DNA of 64,000 nucleotides, taken from the NCBI RefSeq assembly GCF_024181725.1, contig NZ_CP028908.1, positions 4,701,501 to 4,765,500 on the forward strand. The letters run 5' to 3'. The position numbers and the translations under genes were made by a program. This stretch comes from Bradyrhizobium sp. WD16 (lineage in GTDB: Bacteria > Pseudomonadota > Alphaproteobacteria > Rhizobiales > Xanthobacteraceae). Under the pieces are notes generated by a model, which saw nothing but the letters and a program-made list of their open reading frames with translations, did no database searches and was not told the DNA's origin. Of the stretch, positions 51,881-60,092 are shown piece after piece. How positions within the stretch are numbered: the stretch's first letter is position 1; every line of letters begins with the position of its first letter.

Positions 51881-52189
51881 ATGACGAGACGACCCCGCCG
51901 GAACCACTCACCGGCCTTCAAGGCGAAGGTGGCTCTGGCCGCCATCAAGGGCGATCGGACGATCGTCCAACTGGCCGAGCATTTCGACGTTCACCCCAAT
52001 CAGATCACCGCATGGAAATCGCAGCTCGAGGGCAGCGCGTCCGAGGTTTTCGGATCGGGAGGCGGAGCGCCGGCCATCCCCGCGATCGATGTGAAGTCGC
52101 TCCATGCCAAGATCGGGGAGCTGACGCTGGAGAACGATTTTTTAGAAGGCGCGCTCACCAAGGCGGGATTGCTGAGCGCAAAGCGATGA
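51881..52189 (+). CDS. IS3-family transposase OrfA
   Basis: The 102-residue DNA-binding subunit has an HTH (AFKAKVALAAIKGDRTIVQL then AEHFDVHPNQITAWK) followed by a leucine-zipper-like segment SLHAKIGELTLENDFLEGAL. It ends inside the orfB start, as expected for programmed -1 frameshifting or translational coupling to produce OrfAB. Confidence 0.92.
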   Translation: MTRRPRRNHSPAFKAKVALAAIKGDRTIVQLAEHFDVHPNQITAWKSQLEGSASEVFGSGGGAPAIPAIDVKSLHAKIGELTLENDFLEGALTKAGLLSAKR

Positions 52190-53013
52190 TCGACCGTGAG
52201 CACGATCTGTCGATCACCAAGCAGGCAGAGGTTTTGAAGATCAGCCGGGGCAGCGTTTATTATCTGCCCCGCCCAGTATCGCCCGCCGACCTCGAGATCA
52301 TGCAACAGATCGATCGGCTGCACCTGGAATACCCCTTCGCCGGTTCGCGTATGTTGCGAGGCCTGCTGGCCTTGCGGGGGTGCAAGGTCGGCCGCCGGCA
52401 TGTGAAGACGCTGATGCGGCGGATGGGGATAGAGGCGCTCTATCGCCGGCCGCGCACGACGAAGCCTGAACCCGGCCACAAGATCTATCCGTATCTGCTG
52501 CACGGCATGGAGATCACGCGACCGAACCAGGTCTGGGCCATGGACATCACCTATATCCCGATGGCCCACGGCTTCGTCTATCTCGCCGCCGTGCTCGATT
52601 GGGCGACGCGTCGTGTTCTGTCCTGGCGATTGTCGATTACGATGGAGGCGTCCTTCTGTGTCGAGACATTGGAGGATGCTCTTGCGCGTCACGGCAAGCC
52701 GGACATATTCAACACCGACCAGGGCTCGCAGTTCACTGGCGCGGCCTTCACCGGCGTGCTCGCCGATAACGGCATCGCCATCAGCATGGACGGCAAAGGA
52801 GCTTGGCGGGACAACGTGTTCGTTGAGAGGCTGTGGAAAAGCGTCAAATACGAGGAGGTCTATCTGCGAGCCTATGAGACCGTCGGCGAGGCGCGAAGCT
52901 CGATTGGTCGGTATCTCGACTTTTACAATGGCCGCCGCCCGCATTCGAGCCTTGACGACCGCACCCCGGATCAAGCCTACTTCGATCTTCCTCCGCTCCG
53001 CGCGGCGGCCTAA
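52186..53013 (+). CDS. IS3-family transposase OrfB (DDE integrase core)
   Basis: The 275-residue catalytic part has DDE residues in VWAMDITYIPMAHGF (D), FNTDQGSQFTGAAF (D) and WRDNVFVERLWKSVKYEE (E). The start at 52186 overlaps the orfA stop; the same frame is open far upstream, permitting an OrfAB fusion by -1 frameshift. Appears intact and potentially active. Confidence 0.92.
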   Translation: MIDREHDLSITKQAEVLKISRGSVYYLPRPVSPADLEIMQQIDRLHLEYPFAGSRMLRGLLALRGCKVGRRHVKTLMRRMGIEALYRRPRTTKPEPGHKIYPYLLHGMEITRPNQVWAMDITYIPMAHGFVYLAAVLDWATRRVLSWRLSITMEASFCVETLEDALARHGKPDIFNTDQGSQFTGAAFTGVLADNGIAISMDGKGAWRDNVFVERLWKSVKYEEVYLRAYETVGEARSSIGRYLDFYNGRRPHSSLDDRTPDQAYFDLPPLRAAA

Positions 53014-53216
53014 CCCCGGCAGAGCCTCCACTTATCGACGCGGAAAATCTGTTCAGACAACCGGGACCACCTCAGTTGCCGCGCTCCAAGCCGCGTTTCC
53101 AGTTGGTCTCTTCAGATCACCGCCCGCCTGCACTTAGCGCCCTTCATGTTATCCGATACGAAGTGCCGGCACTGGCATCGTGATTCTGCCTCCACACCAA
53201 ACCTCGTGACGGCGTG

Positions 53217-54098
53217 ATGTCCCACGCCGGCGCACGACAGGCCGACCATCTCGTGTCCTTATCCCCCGCCGACAAGCCAGCCAGTCGCAAGAAGCGCGTC
53301 GGGCGAAGCTGGAGCGCCTTTCTTCGTGCCGCTCGTCGCTGGCGAGGCATTCGGTGGGCGCGACGGAAGCTGGCCACCGTACCGGCGGCGGTTCGGATCG
53401 CGTTCGTCGCAGCGACGCTCCTCACGGCGGTCCCGCTGGCAAACGTCGTCTATCAGGTGGTCCGTAAACCAACCGAGCTGTTCTTTTTCTTCGGCCATGC
53501 GCTCGACAAGTCGCCGAGCGAAACTTGGCAGCAGTACGGGCCTCTCTTCCGCAAGTATTCGACCGACACCATCACGCCCGAGCTGCTCGCCGCGCTGGCG
53601 CAGATCGAGAGCACGGGCAATCCGGTGGCGCGCACCTATTGGCGCTGGCGGCTGACCTGGAATCCTTTCGGGGTGTACAAGCCCGCTTCGAGCGCCGTTG
53701 GCCTCTATCAGATGACCGATCCGGCCTACGCCGAGGCGAGCCGCTATTGCGTCCGCGGACACATTGTCGCGGATGCCGATTGCTGGTTCAACACCCTCTA
53801 TATCCGCGCTCTGCCGAGCCACGCCGTCGAGCTCGCGGCGGTGTACCTCGACCGCGGCGTCGCGGCGGTTCTCGCCCGCGCACCGGCACCGGACACGACC
53901 GCGAGCCCGCAGCAGAAGCAGGATCTCGCCGCATTGATCCATCTCTGCGGCGCGGGGCCCGCCCGGGCCTTCGTGCGCCGCAGATTCCAGGTGATGGCCG
54001 GCGAGCGCTGCGGCGATCACCTCGTCACGGCCTACCTCGCCAAGGTCAATGCGATGAAGCGGCAGTTTTCTCGCATTGCGGTCAAAAAGCAGGATTAG
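53217..54098 (+). CDS. Membrane-anchored lytic-transglycosylase-like protein
   Basis: The 293-residue protein has a basic N-terminus, one membrane segment (about residues 58-78, AAVRIAFVAATLLTAVPLAN) and an SLT-type domain: ELLAALAQIESTGNPVARTY contains the catalytic-type glutamate, followed by ASSAVGLYQMTDPAYAEAS. A GTG three bases upstream (53214) is also in frame. The domain would act on peptidoglycan in the periplasm. No secretion-system genes are adjacent. Confidence 0.8.
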   Translation: MSHAGARQADHLVSLSPADKPASRKKRVGRSWSAFLRAARRWRGIRWARRKLATVPAAVRIAFVAATLLTAVPLANVVYQVVRKPTELFFFFGHALDKSPSETWQQYGPLFRKYSTDTITPELLAALAQIESTGNPVARTYWRWRLTWNPFGVYKPASSAVGLYQMTDPAYAEASRYCVRGHIVADADCWFNTLYIRALPSHAVELAAVYLDRGVAAVLARAPAPDTTASPQQKQDLAALIHLCGAGPARAFVRRRFQVMAGERCGDHLVTAYLAKVNAMKRQFSRIAVKKQD

Positions 54099-54543
54099 GC
54101 GAACGGTGAGCGCGGTTGGTCGCGAGCTTGCCCGATTTCAGGGGTGCGAGAGCAAGCACGAGGAGTTTCACGCGCCCTCGCCCACGTTCGGATTGGCCGG
54201 CTTGCGACGGATCAGCTGCAGGAATCCGGCGCCGAGGCCGAGCGCCGCAAGCAGGAACAGCTTGCCGAATTTCAAGACGCCGGCGGCGGCCAGGGCGAAC
54301 CGGCCGAGCTTCTTCGCCGCGAATATACCCCTCCTTGACGAAACGCACCACGACGATCCAGCTGCCATGATCGCCGACGCCGACCAGGAGTCCCTGAAAC
54401 GTATCGTCGATGTCGCGATTGCCCATGGCGCGCAGGACGCGACCACCTTCGCTTCGCGGCACGAAGTATTCGCCAGTGTCCCGATGTCTCCGAATGACCG
54501 TGCGAGGGTGAGGCAAACGAAGCGGTAATTCGGAGACGGGACA
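54099..54543. other. Gap holding a DUF2167 relic and repeat B4
   Basis: Between the transglycosylase and the peroxidase gene there is only the broken DUF2167 gene (54168-54472, minus) and the hairpin repeat B4 that abuts its 5' side. No intact gene is visible. Confidence 0.55.
54168..54472 (-). pseudogene. Internally deleted DUF2167-type membrane protein relic
   Basis: The first frame reads EYFVPRSEGGRVLRAMGNRD, then TFQGLLVGVGDHGSWIVVVR and FVKEGYIRGEEA, typical of the N-terminal half of DUF2167 proteins. It then changes frame to AKKLGRFALAAAGVLKFGKL and FLLAALGLGAGFLQLIRR, the membrane C-terminus. About 150 middle residues are missing. The 5' end is cut by repeat B4. Confidence 0.6.
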
Positions 54544-54547
54544 CTAG
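54473..54547. repeat. Hairpin repeat B4
   Basis: A B-family palindrome with left end CCAG (degenerate CTAG) and right end CTAG, arms GTCTCCGAATGACCG and CGGTAATTCGGAGAC. The right CTAG supplies the TAG stop of the leftward peroxidase gene, and the left side interrupts the DUF2167 relic. Confidence 0.82.
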
Positions 54548-55590
54548 TCCTGCGGCGTCGGCGTCACGGCCGTGCTCGGCGGCAGAATTGGATATGTCAC
54601 TTTCGGCTGTTCGCCAGTCAGGGACGCGAGGAAGGCGGTGATCTTCGTCACGTCGTCGTCGGACAATTTCTGCCCGAGCTGGCTCGCCCCCATCACCGAG
54701 ACGGCCTGACGGAGATCCCAGGCCTTGCCGGTGTGGAAATAAGGCGGCGTCAGCGCGATGTTCCGCAGCGGCGGCACGCGGAAGACATATTCGTCACCGG
54801 CCGACCTGGTGACCTGGAAGCGGCCCTTGTCTGCCACCGGCAGCAGGTCCGCGCCGGGTTTTTCGACCGCGCCGAACGGCGCATACATCTGGCCACCAAG
54901 ATTGACGCCGGCGTGGCAGGCGGAGCAGCCCTTGTCCATGAACAGCGCCAGACCGGCCTTCTGCTCCGCGGTGAGCGCATCAGCCTCGCCGCGGAGGAAT
55001 TTGTCGAATGGCGCGTTCGGCGTGATCAGCGTCGCCTCGAAGGCAGCGATCGCGGTCACCGCGTCCTCCATGGTGATGGGATCCTTGCTGGCGGGAAAAG
55101 CGGCGGCAAAACGTGTTGCGTAGCCGGGAATGCCCTTGAGCATCACGATGGCATGCTCGGCGCTGATCCCCATCTCGATGGGATTTTGAATCGGGCCGCT
55201 AGCCTGCGCCTTGAGGTCGGACGCGCGCCCGTCCCAGAACTGCGTCGCGTTGAACACGGCGTTGAGCACGGTCGGCGCATTGCGCCCGCCCCTCTGCCAC
55301 TTGTGGCCGATCGAGGTGGGCAGCATGTCGACCCCGCCCAGCCCGATCTGATGACAGGTGTTGCAGCTGATATTGTGGCTCTGAGACAGGCGCGGGTCGA
55401 AGAACAGCGCCTTGCCGAGCTCGACGAGTTCCGGAGTCGTCGCGACGCCCTTGATTGCCGGCGGCTCAAGCGGGATCGGCTTGAACTGCTCCTGAGCCTG
55501 CTTCATCAGCGAATCGTCCGCTGCCGTTGCCGGCGCGGCCGATCCGAGAGCGAGCAGCCCGCACAATCCGACGGACAAGAGTGGACGCAT
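54544..55590 (-). CDS. Di-haem cytochrome c peroxidase
   Basis: The 348-residue exported protein (signal LLSVGLCGLLALGSAAPATA) has two c-type haem sites, CNTCH (near residue 76) and CSACH (near residue 222), the bacterial cytochrome c peroxidase/MauG-family layout. Blocks FFDPRLSQSHNISCNTCHQ and LRNIALTPPYFHTGKAWDL are characteristic. It reduces hydrogen peroxide in the periplasm with electrons from cytochrome c. Its stop codon TAG lies in the CTAG end of repeat B4. Confidence 0.93.
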   Translation of the reverse strand: MRPLLSVGLCGLLALGSAAPATAADDSLMKQAQEQFKPIPLEPPAIKGVATTPELVELGKALFFDPRLSQSHNISCNTCHQIGLGGVDMLPTSIGHKWQRGGRNAPTVLNAVFNATQFWDGRASDLKAQASGPIQNPIEMGISAEHAIVMLKGIPGYATRFAAAFPASKDPITMEDAVTAIAAFEATLITPNAPFDKFLRGEADALTAEQKAGLALFMDKGCSACHAGVNLGGQMYAPFGAVEKPGADLLPVADKGRFQVTRSAGDEYVFRVPPLRNIALTPPYFHTGKAWDLRQAVSVMGASQLGQKLSDDDVTKITAFLASLTGEQPKVTYPILPPSTAVTPTPQD

Positions 55591-55834
55591 TGGAAGTCTC
55601 CCGCTGGGAAAAGTCGGTTCGATCGTGGCGTCGCAAGCGCCTTGAATCGACGAAGCTTGCGCGAACCGGATTGGATGCAGCGAGAGCGGCCGATCTAAGG
55701 CGCGAGATCGGCGTCATCAAAACTTCAACAGGATGTCACTTGTAGAGGCAAGGAACTTCAACCATCGCGATATTCGCTGGCCGTTGTCACAACTTGGCCT
55801 GGCTGGATGCCTCTGCGCCCTGTTCAGATTCGTT

Positions 55835-56179
55835 TCAGGTGGAACTCGCCGGTATTGCTCGACGAGCGGTCACTACGCGGGTGGACGGGACCCCATCCAA
55901 ATCGCATAGGCGCTCATAGACGGCGCGCGCCGTATGTCGCTCATCTTCGCGTTCATAGGCATCCGCCAGTTCCAGCAGGCTCTTTTGCGCCTCCAATGCT
56001 TGCGCCGTACTGGAATGGTCTTCCAACAACATCCAGTACATCTCCATCGCTTGCCGCAGCTGGCCTTCGTGGCGGTAACGGTGCGCCATGGCCAAGAGAT
56101 GATCGAGGCTCTGGTGGATGGTGTAGGATCGGCGTTCCAGCCAATGGGCCGTGCGCGGTTCGGATTGCTCAAATTGCAT
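55835..56179 (-). CDS. Small TPR-like helical protein
   Basis: The 114 residues contain one to two tetratricopeptide-like helix pairs (LDHLLAMAHRYRHEGQLRQA then MEMYWMLLEDHSSTAQALEA, and KSLLELADAYEREDERHTAR). I do not recognise a named family. It lies downstream of the gas-vesicle cluster on the same strand but is separated from the CDC48-like gene by the C2/A3 repeat pair, so membership in that operon is uncertain. Confidence 0.7.
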   Translation of the reverse strand: MQFEQSEPRTAHWLERRSYTIHQSLDHLLAMAHRYRHEGQLRQAMEMYWMLLEDHSSTAQALEAQKSLLELADAYEREDERHTARAVYERLCDLDGVPSTRVVTARRAIPASST

Positions 56180-56241
56180 AGCGTTCTCCTGCTGATCTGG
56201 GCTTTTCTCGAGTCGTCGAAGTCACACCGTCCTGCTTGATC

Positions 56242-56320
56242 CTAGTGTGGCGTCTCGCGATTGCCTACCGCCTTTGCGGCAAGCCTCTCGTAGGCAATTG
56301 CGAGACATAAGCCACACTAG
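56242..56320. repeat. Hairpin repeat C2
   Basis: A complete C palindrome bounded by CTAG; the same family as C1, in reverse orientation. A 13-bp spacer CACTTTGATTTTG (56321-56333), the exact reverse complement of the B3/C1 spacer, joins it to A3. Confidence 0.88.
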
Positions 56321-56333
56321 CACTTTGATTTTG

Positions 56334-56407
56334 CTAGTGTCCTTGTTTCCAGCGTTCGTATAAGCGCCTGTTGCAATGGAATACGAACGTTGGAAACGAG
56401 ACACTAG
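56334..56407. repeat. Hairpin repeat A3
   Basis: A complete A palindrome bounded by CTAG, arms GTTTCCAGCGTTCGTAT and ATACGAACGTTGGAAAC. Its right CTAG supplies the TAG stop codon of the leftward CDC48-like gene. Confidence 0.88.
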
Positions 56408-58581
56408 GGCTGAGGCCGCCGTTCCGAAGCCCCCGATTGCGCCGCCAGGGCGTCGTCGAAATCGCGCTGTTCGACGCGCAGCGCGCCGATGTCGACCACC
56501 GCACCGCTCGCAGTCGGAAAGACGCGGCGGATCGCATTCAGCGCGGCGCGATCGCAGACGAAGCGAACCTCGGCAGCCGACAGTCCATCCGTCAGGTCGG
56601 CCAGGGCCGCGACATTGACCCCTTTGTCGACGGGCTTCTTGCGCAGATGGACCCCCAGAATTGCCGCACGGGCATCGCGATCGGGCCGTGAGACCTCCAG
56701 GTGAAAATCGAGCCGGCCCGGACGCAGGAGCGCATCATCGATCATGTCGAACCGATTCGTGGCGGCGATCACCCAAACGTCCCTCAGCGCCTCGACACCG
56801 TCAAGCTCCGTCAGCAACTGGCTCACGACCCGATCGGTCACCGGGGAGCGGCCGTCCAAGCCGCGCTTCGGCGCCAGGGCATCGACCTCGTCCAGGAAGA
56901 TGACGCATGGCGCCGCATGACGTGCCCGCGCGAACAGTTCGCGCACGCCCTGCTCCGATTCGCCGACATATTTCGACAACAGCTCGGGGCCTTTTACCGA
57001 AATGAAGTTGAGATTGCTCTGCGAAGCGAGTGCCTTCACCAGAAGCGTCTTGCCATTTCCGGGGGGGCCGTAGAGCAGGATGCCGCGCGGCGGCTGCAGC
57101 CCGAATTGTTCGAACAGGAGCGGCTGGCTCAACGGCCAGGCGATCGCTTCGCGCAAGGTGGCCTTGATAGGATCAAGGCCGCCGACGTCCTCCCATCGCA
57201 CGTTCGGGACTTCGACCGAGACTTCGCGCAGCCCCGACGGCGCCACCTCGCTCAATGCCTCTCTGAAGTCGGACATCTTGACCTCCATGGCCATCAGCGC
57301 CTCATAGGATACTGGCCCGGAACCCAGCGCCAGCTCCGGCAGTTGACGACGCAGCGCCGCCATGGCGGCCTCGCGGCAAAGCGCATTCAGATCAGCGCCG
57401 GTGAATCCGTGCGTCGTCGCAGCCAGATCGGCGAGGTCGACGCCTTCGGCGAGCGGCATGCCGCGAGCATAGATCTCCAAGATCTCGCGCCGGGCATGCT
57501 CGTTCGGAATGCCGATGGCGATTTCGCGGTCGAAACGACCGGGCCGCCTCAACGCCGGGTCGATGGAGTTAGGACGGTTCGTCGCCGCCATCACGATGAC
57601 GTCGCCACGGCTCTTGAGGCCGTCCATCAAGGCGAGAAGCTGTGCAACAACGCGCTTTTCGACCTCGCCTTCGACACGTTCACGCTTGGGCGCGATCGCA
57701 TCGATCTCATCGAAGAAAATGATGCAGGGCGCCCGCCGCTGGGCGTCTTCGAAAATCTTGCGCAGCCGGGCTTCGCTCTCGCCAACGAATTTCTGCATGA
57801 TCTCGGGGCCGCTGACGTAGATGAAAGCCGCGGCAGCCTCGTGAGCCACGGCGCGCGCCAACAGGGTCTTGCCGCATCCGGGCAGCCCATGCAGCAGCAC
57901 CCCTTTTGGCGGGGTCATGCCGAGACGCTCGAATACCTCCGGATGCGTGAGCGGCAGCTCGATCATTTCCCGAATCTTCGCGACCTCCCGCTCCATCCCG
58001 CCGAGGTCGTCGTAGGTCACGATGTCCTCGGCCTCGGCTGCCGCCGGGCTCGACGCGCCACGACCGGCATTTTCGACCGCGAGCAAGGTATCCGGGTGGA
58101 TCATGACCGGCCCGTCAGGTTCGGTCCGGACGACATGGAAATCGCGATGGTTTCCTCCGAACATGGCGATCCGCACGCGATCGCCAGTCTGGACCGCCAG
58201 TCCATCAAGCCGGCTCGCGGTATGTTCGATTTCGTCCTCATGCAGGGCCCCGGCGCCCAACGGGGTCACGATCAGGCGTCGGGCGATCGCGTGAGCGACC
58301 TTCCGGATCGATGCCTTCTGGCCGAGCGCCACCCCTGCGTTGGTGCGACCGACGCCGTCGAGCTGAATGATCTGTTGCCCTCTCTGTTCCTTGAAGGTCG
58401 GCATCGCCTTGGCGACCGTTTTGGTCCGACCTTCGATCTCCAACACGTCGCCGGGCGCGGCGCCGACCTGCCGCAGCGTGTCCGGGTCGATCCGGACGAT
58501 GCCGCGTCCAACGTCATCGCGCCGCGCCTCGACGACCGTCAGGCGCAACTTGTCGCCATTCTCAGGTGCTTGGTCGGGCAT
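56404..58581 (-). CDS. CDC48/VAT-type AAA ATPase at the end of the gas-vesicle cluster
   Basis: The 725-residue protein has an N-terminal CDC48 double-psi barrel domain (residues 10-165) and two AAA modules. D1 has Walker A GLPGCGKT (232-239) and Walker B IIFFDEIDA (287-295); D2 has GPPGNGKT and VIFLDEVDA. Both arginine-finger regions (RRPGRFD, LRPGRLD) are present. CDC48-type proteins in bacteria are rare and often sit with gas-vesicle genes, where a chaperone or remodelling role is proposed. The ATG at 58581 was preferred over GTG 58593 for its GGAG spacing. It has the expected two-domain length. Confidence 0.9.
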   Translation of the reverse strand: MPDQAPENGDKLRLTVVEARRDDVGRGIVRIDPDTLRQVGAAPGDVLEIEGRTKTVAKAMPTFKEQRGQQIIQLDGVGRTNAGVALGQKASIRKVAHAIARRLIVTPLGAGALHEDEIEHTASRLDGLAVQTGDRVRIAMFGGNHRDFHVVRTEPDGPVMIHPDTLLAVENAGRGASSPAAAEAEDIVTYDDLGGMEREVAKIREMIELPLTHPEVFERLGMTPPKGVLLHGLPGCGKTLLARAVAHEAAAAFIYVSGPEIMQKFVGESEARLRKIFEDAQRRAPCIIFFDEIDAIAPKRERVEGEVEKRVVAQLLALMDGLKSRGDVIVMAATNRPNSIDPALRRPGRFDREIAIGIPNEHARREILEIYARGMPLAEGVDLADLAATTHGFTGADLNALCREAAMAALRRQLPELALGSGPVSYEALMAMEVKMSDFREALSEVAPSGLREVSVEVPNVRWEDVGGLDPIKATLREAIAWPLSQPLLFEQFGLQPPRGILLYGPPGNGKTLLVKALASQSNLNFISVKGPELLSKYVGESEQGVRELFARARHAAPCVIFLDEVDALAPKRGLDGRSPVTDRVVSQLLTELDGVEALRDVWVIAATNRFDMIDDALLRPGRLDFHLEVSRPDRDARAAILGVHLRKKPVDKGVNVAALADLTDGLSAAEVRFVCDRAALNAIRRVFPTASGAVVDIGALRVEQRDFDDALAAQSGASERRPQP

Positions 58582-58613
58582 GGCATTCTCCACTTCCGGT
58601 CGTTGAACCGTTG

Positions 58614-59168
58614 CTATTGGCCGCGCACCGCCAGATATTCGACCTTGATGCGCTGAGGTATAAAGTTCGTGACTTTGTGCAGGGCGCCGATGAAGAGGAT
58701 GCCCGCCTCCTCATCGCGAAGCGTCGCGTCGATCTGCCCGGCGATGAAGCGGTCGCGCGCTTCGAGTAATGCTGCGGCCTGTGCGTCCGTGCGATCCGGC
58801 GATTGCAGCAGCTTGTATTCGTCGAGCAACAAGGTCGGCGATTCGGTGCCGACGAGCGTCGCGCCGTCGCGCATCAGGCTCTCCAGCAACTGGTGATTAC
58901 GACTGCCCTGGGACGCCAGGTCATGCACCAGCTCGATCTCGTGGCCGCAGACAGGCAAGCTGTCCTGGTACAGTTTGGCGCGCTTGAGATCGAGCCCGAG
59001 CGTCTTGATCGCAACGGCGATGGCGTGCCAGATCGCGTCGAATTCGGCGGATCGCTCCATCCACTTGCTCTCGCCGTAGCGGGCGACGAAGGCCGCCTTG
59101 TAGGCCGGCGCCGCGGAGCCCATTTCCGCCGTGCTGTGAACGACTGGAACGTAGATCAATCGGGCCAT
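58614..59168 (-). CDS. Gas-vesicle-cluster protein of unknown function
   Basis: The 184-residue protein starts MARLIYVPVVHSTAEMGS; blocks include MERSAEFDAIWHAIAVAIKT and LVGTESPTLLLDEYKLLQS. It has no signal or membrane segment. I cannot match it to a Gvp family, though similar proteins accompany gas-vesicle genes in this group of bacteria as far as I recall. It lies between gvpH and the CDC48-like gene on the same strand, with 33- and 57-bp gaps, so it is probably part of the operon. Confidence 0.65.
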   Translation of the reverse strand: MARLIYVPVVHSTAEMGSAAPAYKAAFVARYGESKWMERSAEFDAIWHAIAVAIKTLGLDLKRAKLYQDSLPVCGHEIELVHDLASQGSRNHQLLESLMRDGATLVGTESPTLLLDEYKLLQSPDRTDAQAAALLEARDRFIAGQIDATLRDEEAGILFIGALHKVTNFIPQRIKVEYLAVRGQ

Positions 59169-59225
59169 CGCGCCAAAATCTCTGCTGACAAGTTCTACTG
59201 ACAAGAACCGCGCAATCGCGGCTCG

Positions 59226-59747
59226 CTATGTTTTCTTGGTCAGACGGACTTCGAGAACGCCGTTGCGCAGGCTTAGCTGCGGTGCGGCGGCGAGCACGTC
59301 TTCGATGAGCGTTTCCTTGCGATAGAGCCGCTCGCCAGCTTTCGCTTCGAGCAGCAGGATGTCGCCGTCGAGAACGCAGCGAACGTCCTTGCGCTCGACG
59401 CCGGGCAATTCGAACAGCAGCACGATCTCGGAGGGCTCGTCGAAGATGTCGGTGACGGGCTCGAGGACTTCGAGCGAGCTCTTCTTCGCTGCCCGTCGCG
59501 GCGGCGCTTCCGTGCGTGTTGAGGGGGCCTCGTCGGCGCCCCGCCGCTCCCTCGCGGCTTCGTCGAGGGTGCGTGTTCCGAACGAATATTCCATCACCCG
59601 GCCATCCTTCTCGTGCCGGCCGCGGCGCGGGAGCTGGTCGAAATCGGCGAGTACGTTGAACAGGTCGGAAAGCCCCCGCGCGATTTTTGCGAAGCCCGCC
59701 GCGCCGGTGATATCGTCATCCTTGTCGTTGCGATCCCTCTTACTCAT
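59226..59747 (-). CDS. gvpH: Gas-vesicle protein GvpH (Hsp20-like)
   Basis: The 173-residue protein has an Hsp20/alpha-crystallin-type C-terminal domain (IVLLFELPGVERKDVRCVLD, DILLLEAKAGERLYR, LSLRNGVLEVRLTKKT) and an N-terminal region GFAKIARGLSDLFNVLADF with an acidic start. This is the GvpH layout. It overlaps the end of gvpJ by 8 bp. A chaperone role in vesicle assembly is the family view. Confidence 0.85.
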   Translation of the reverse strand: MSKRDRNDKDDDITGAAGFAKIARGLSDLFNVLADFDQLPRRGRHEKDGRVMEYSFGTRTLDEAARERRGADEAPSTRTEAPPRRAAKKSSLEVLEPVTDIFDEPSEIVLLFELPGVERKDVRCVLDGDILLLEAKAGERLYRKETLIEDVLAAAPQLSLRNGVLEVRLTKKT

Positions 59748-60081
59748 GAGCCGTACTCCCTCGTTCGAATGGCGCCGCGACGACAGCCCCCAGTGCCTGC
59801 TCGATCCGTCCCAATCGCCCGTCCATCGCCTCCAGTGTCGCGGCGTGCGCCGGCGCCAGGCGGTCCTGATGTCCATTGTGATTCCACCAGTCGAGGCCGA
59901 GCTCACGAGCCTTATCGACCGAGCAGATCACCAGACGCAGCTGAATTGTCAGGAGCTCGACCTCGACCAGCTTTATCGAGATGTCGCCTGCGACCACGAC
60001 GCCTTTGTCAAGAATGCGCTCGAGCAGATCGGCGAGGTTCGTGCTCTCGAGCGAGTGGTTCATGGACTGGGGGGAAGGCAT
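59740..60081 (-). CDS. gvpJ: Gas-vesicle protein GvpJ/GvpA family
   Basis: The 113-residue protein carries the GvpA/J core LADLLERILDKGVVVAGDIS then KLVEVELLTIQLRLVICSVD, ending KARELGLDWWNHN, which favours minor component GvpJ over the shell protein GvpA. A C-terminal tail of about 50 residues extends past the core. The ATG at 60081 has AAAGGTG upstream. It overlaps gvpH. Confidence 0.82.
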   Translation of the reverse strand: MPSPQSMNHSLESTNLADLLERILDKGVVVAGDISIKLVEVELLTIQLRLVICSVDKARELGLDWWNHNGHQDRLAPAHAATLEAMDGRLGRIEQALGAVVAAPFERGSTAHE

Positions 60082-60092
60082 GTTTACACCTT

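Larger units (their letters stand above)
51797..53074 (+). mobile_element. Intact IS3-family insertion sequence
   Basis: The element is 1278 bp with imperfect inverted ends: TGAGCTGGTCCCGGAAATCT on the left, and the complement of the right end beginning TGAGGTGGTCCCGGTTGTCT. It contains orfA and orfB overlapping by ATGA. No clear direct repeat flanks it. A remnant of the same element lies at 20854-20983. It borders the defence cluster on its right side. Confidence 0.88.

Noticed and set aside
56701-58656. A 651-codon plus-strand open frame over the CDC48-like gene
   Set aside because: It is antisense to a protein with both AAA modules intact; long antisense frames are expected in high-GC DNA.
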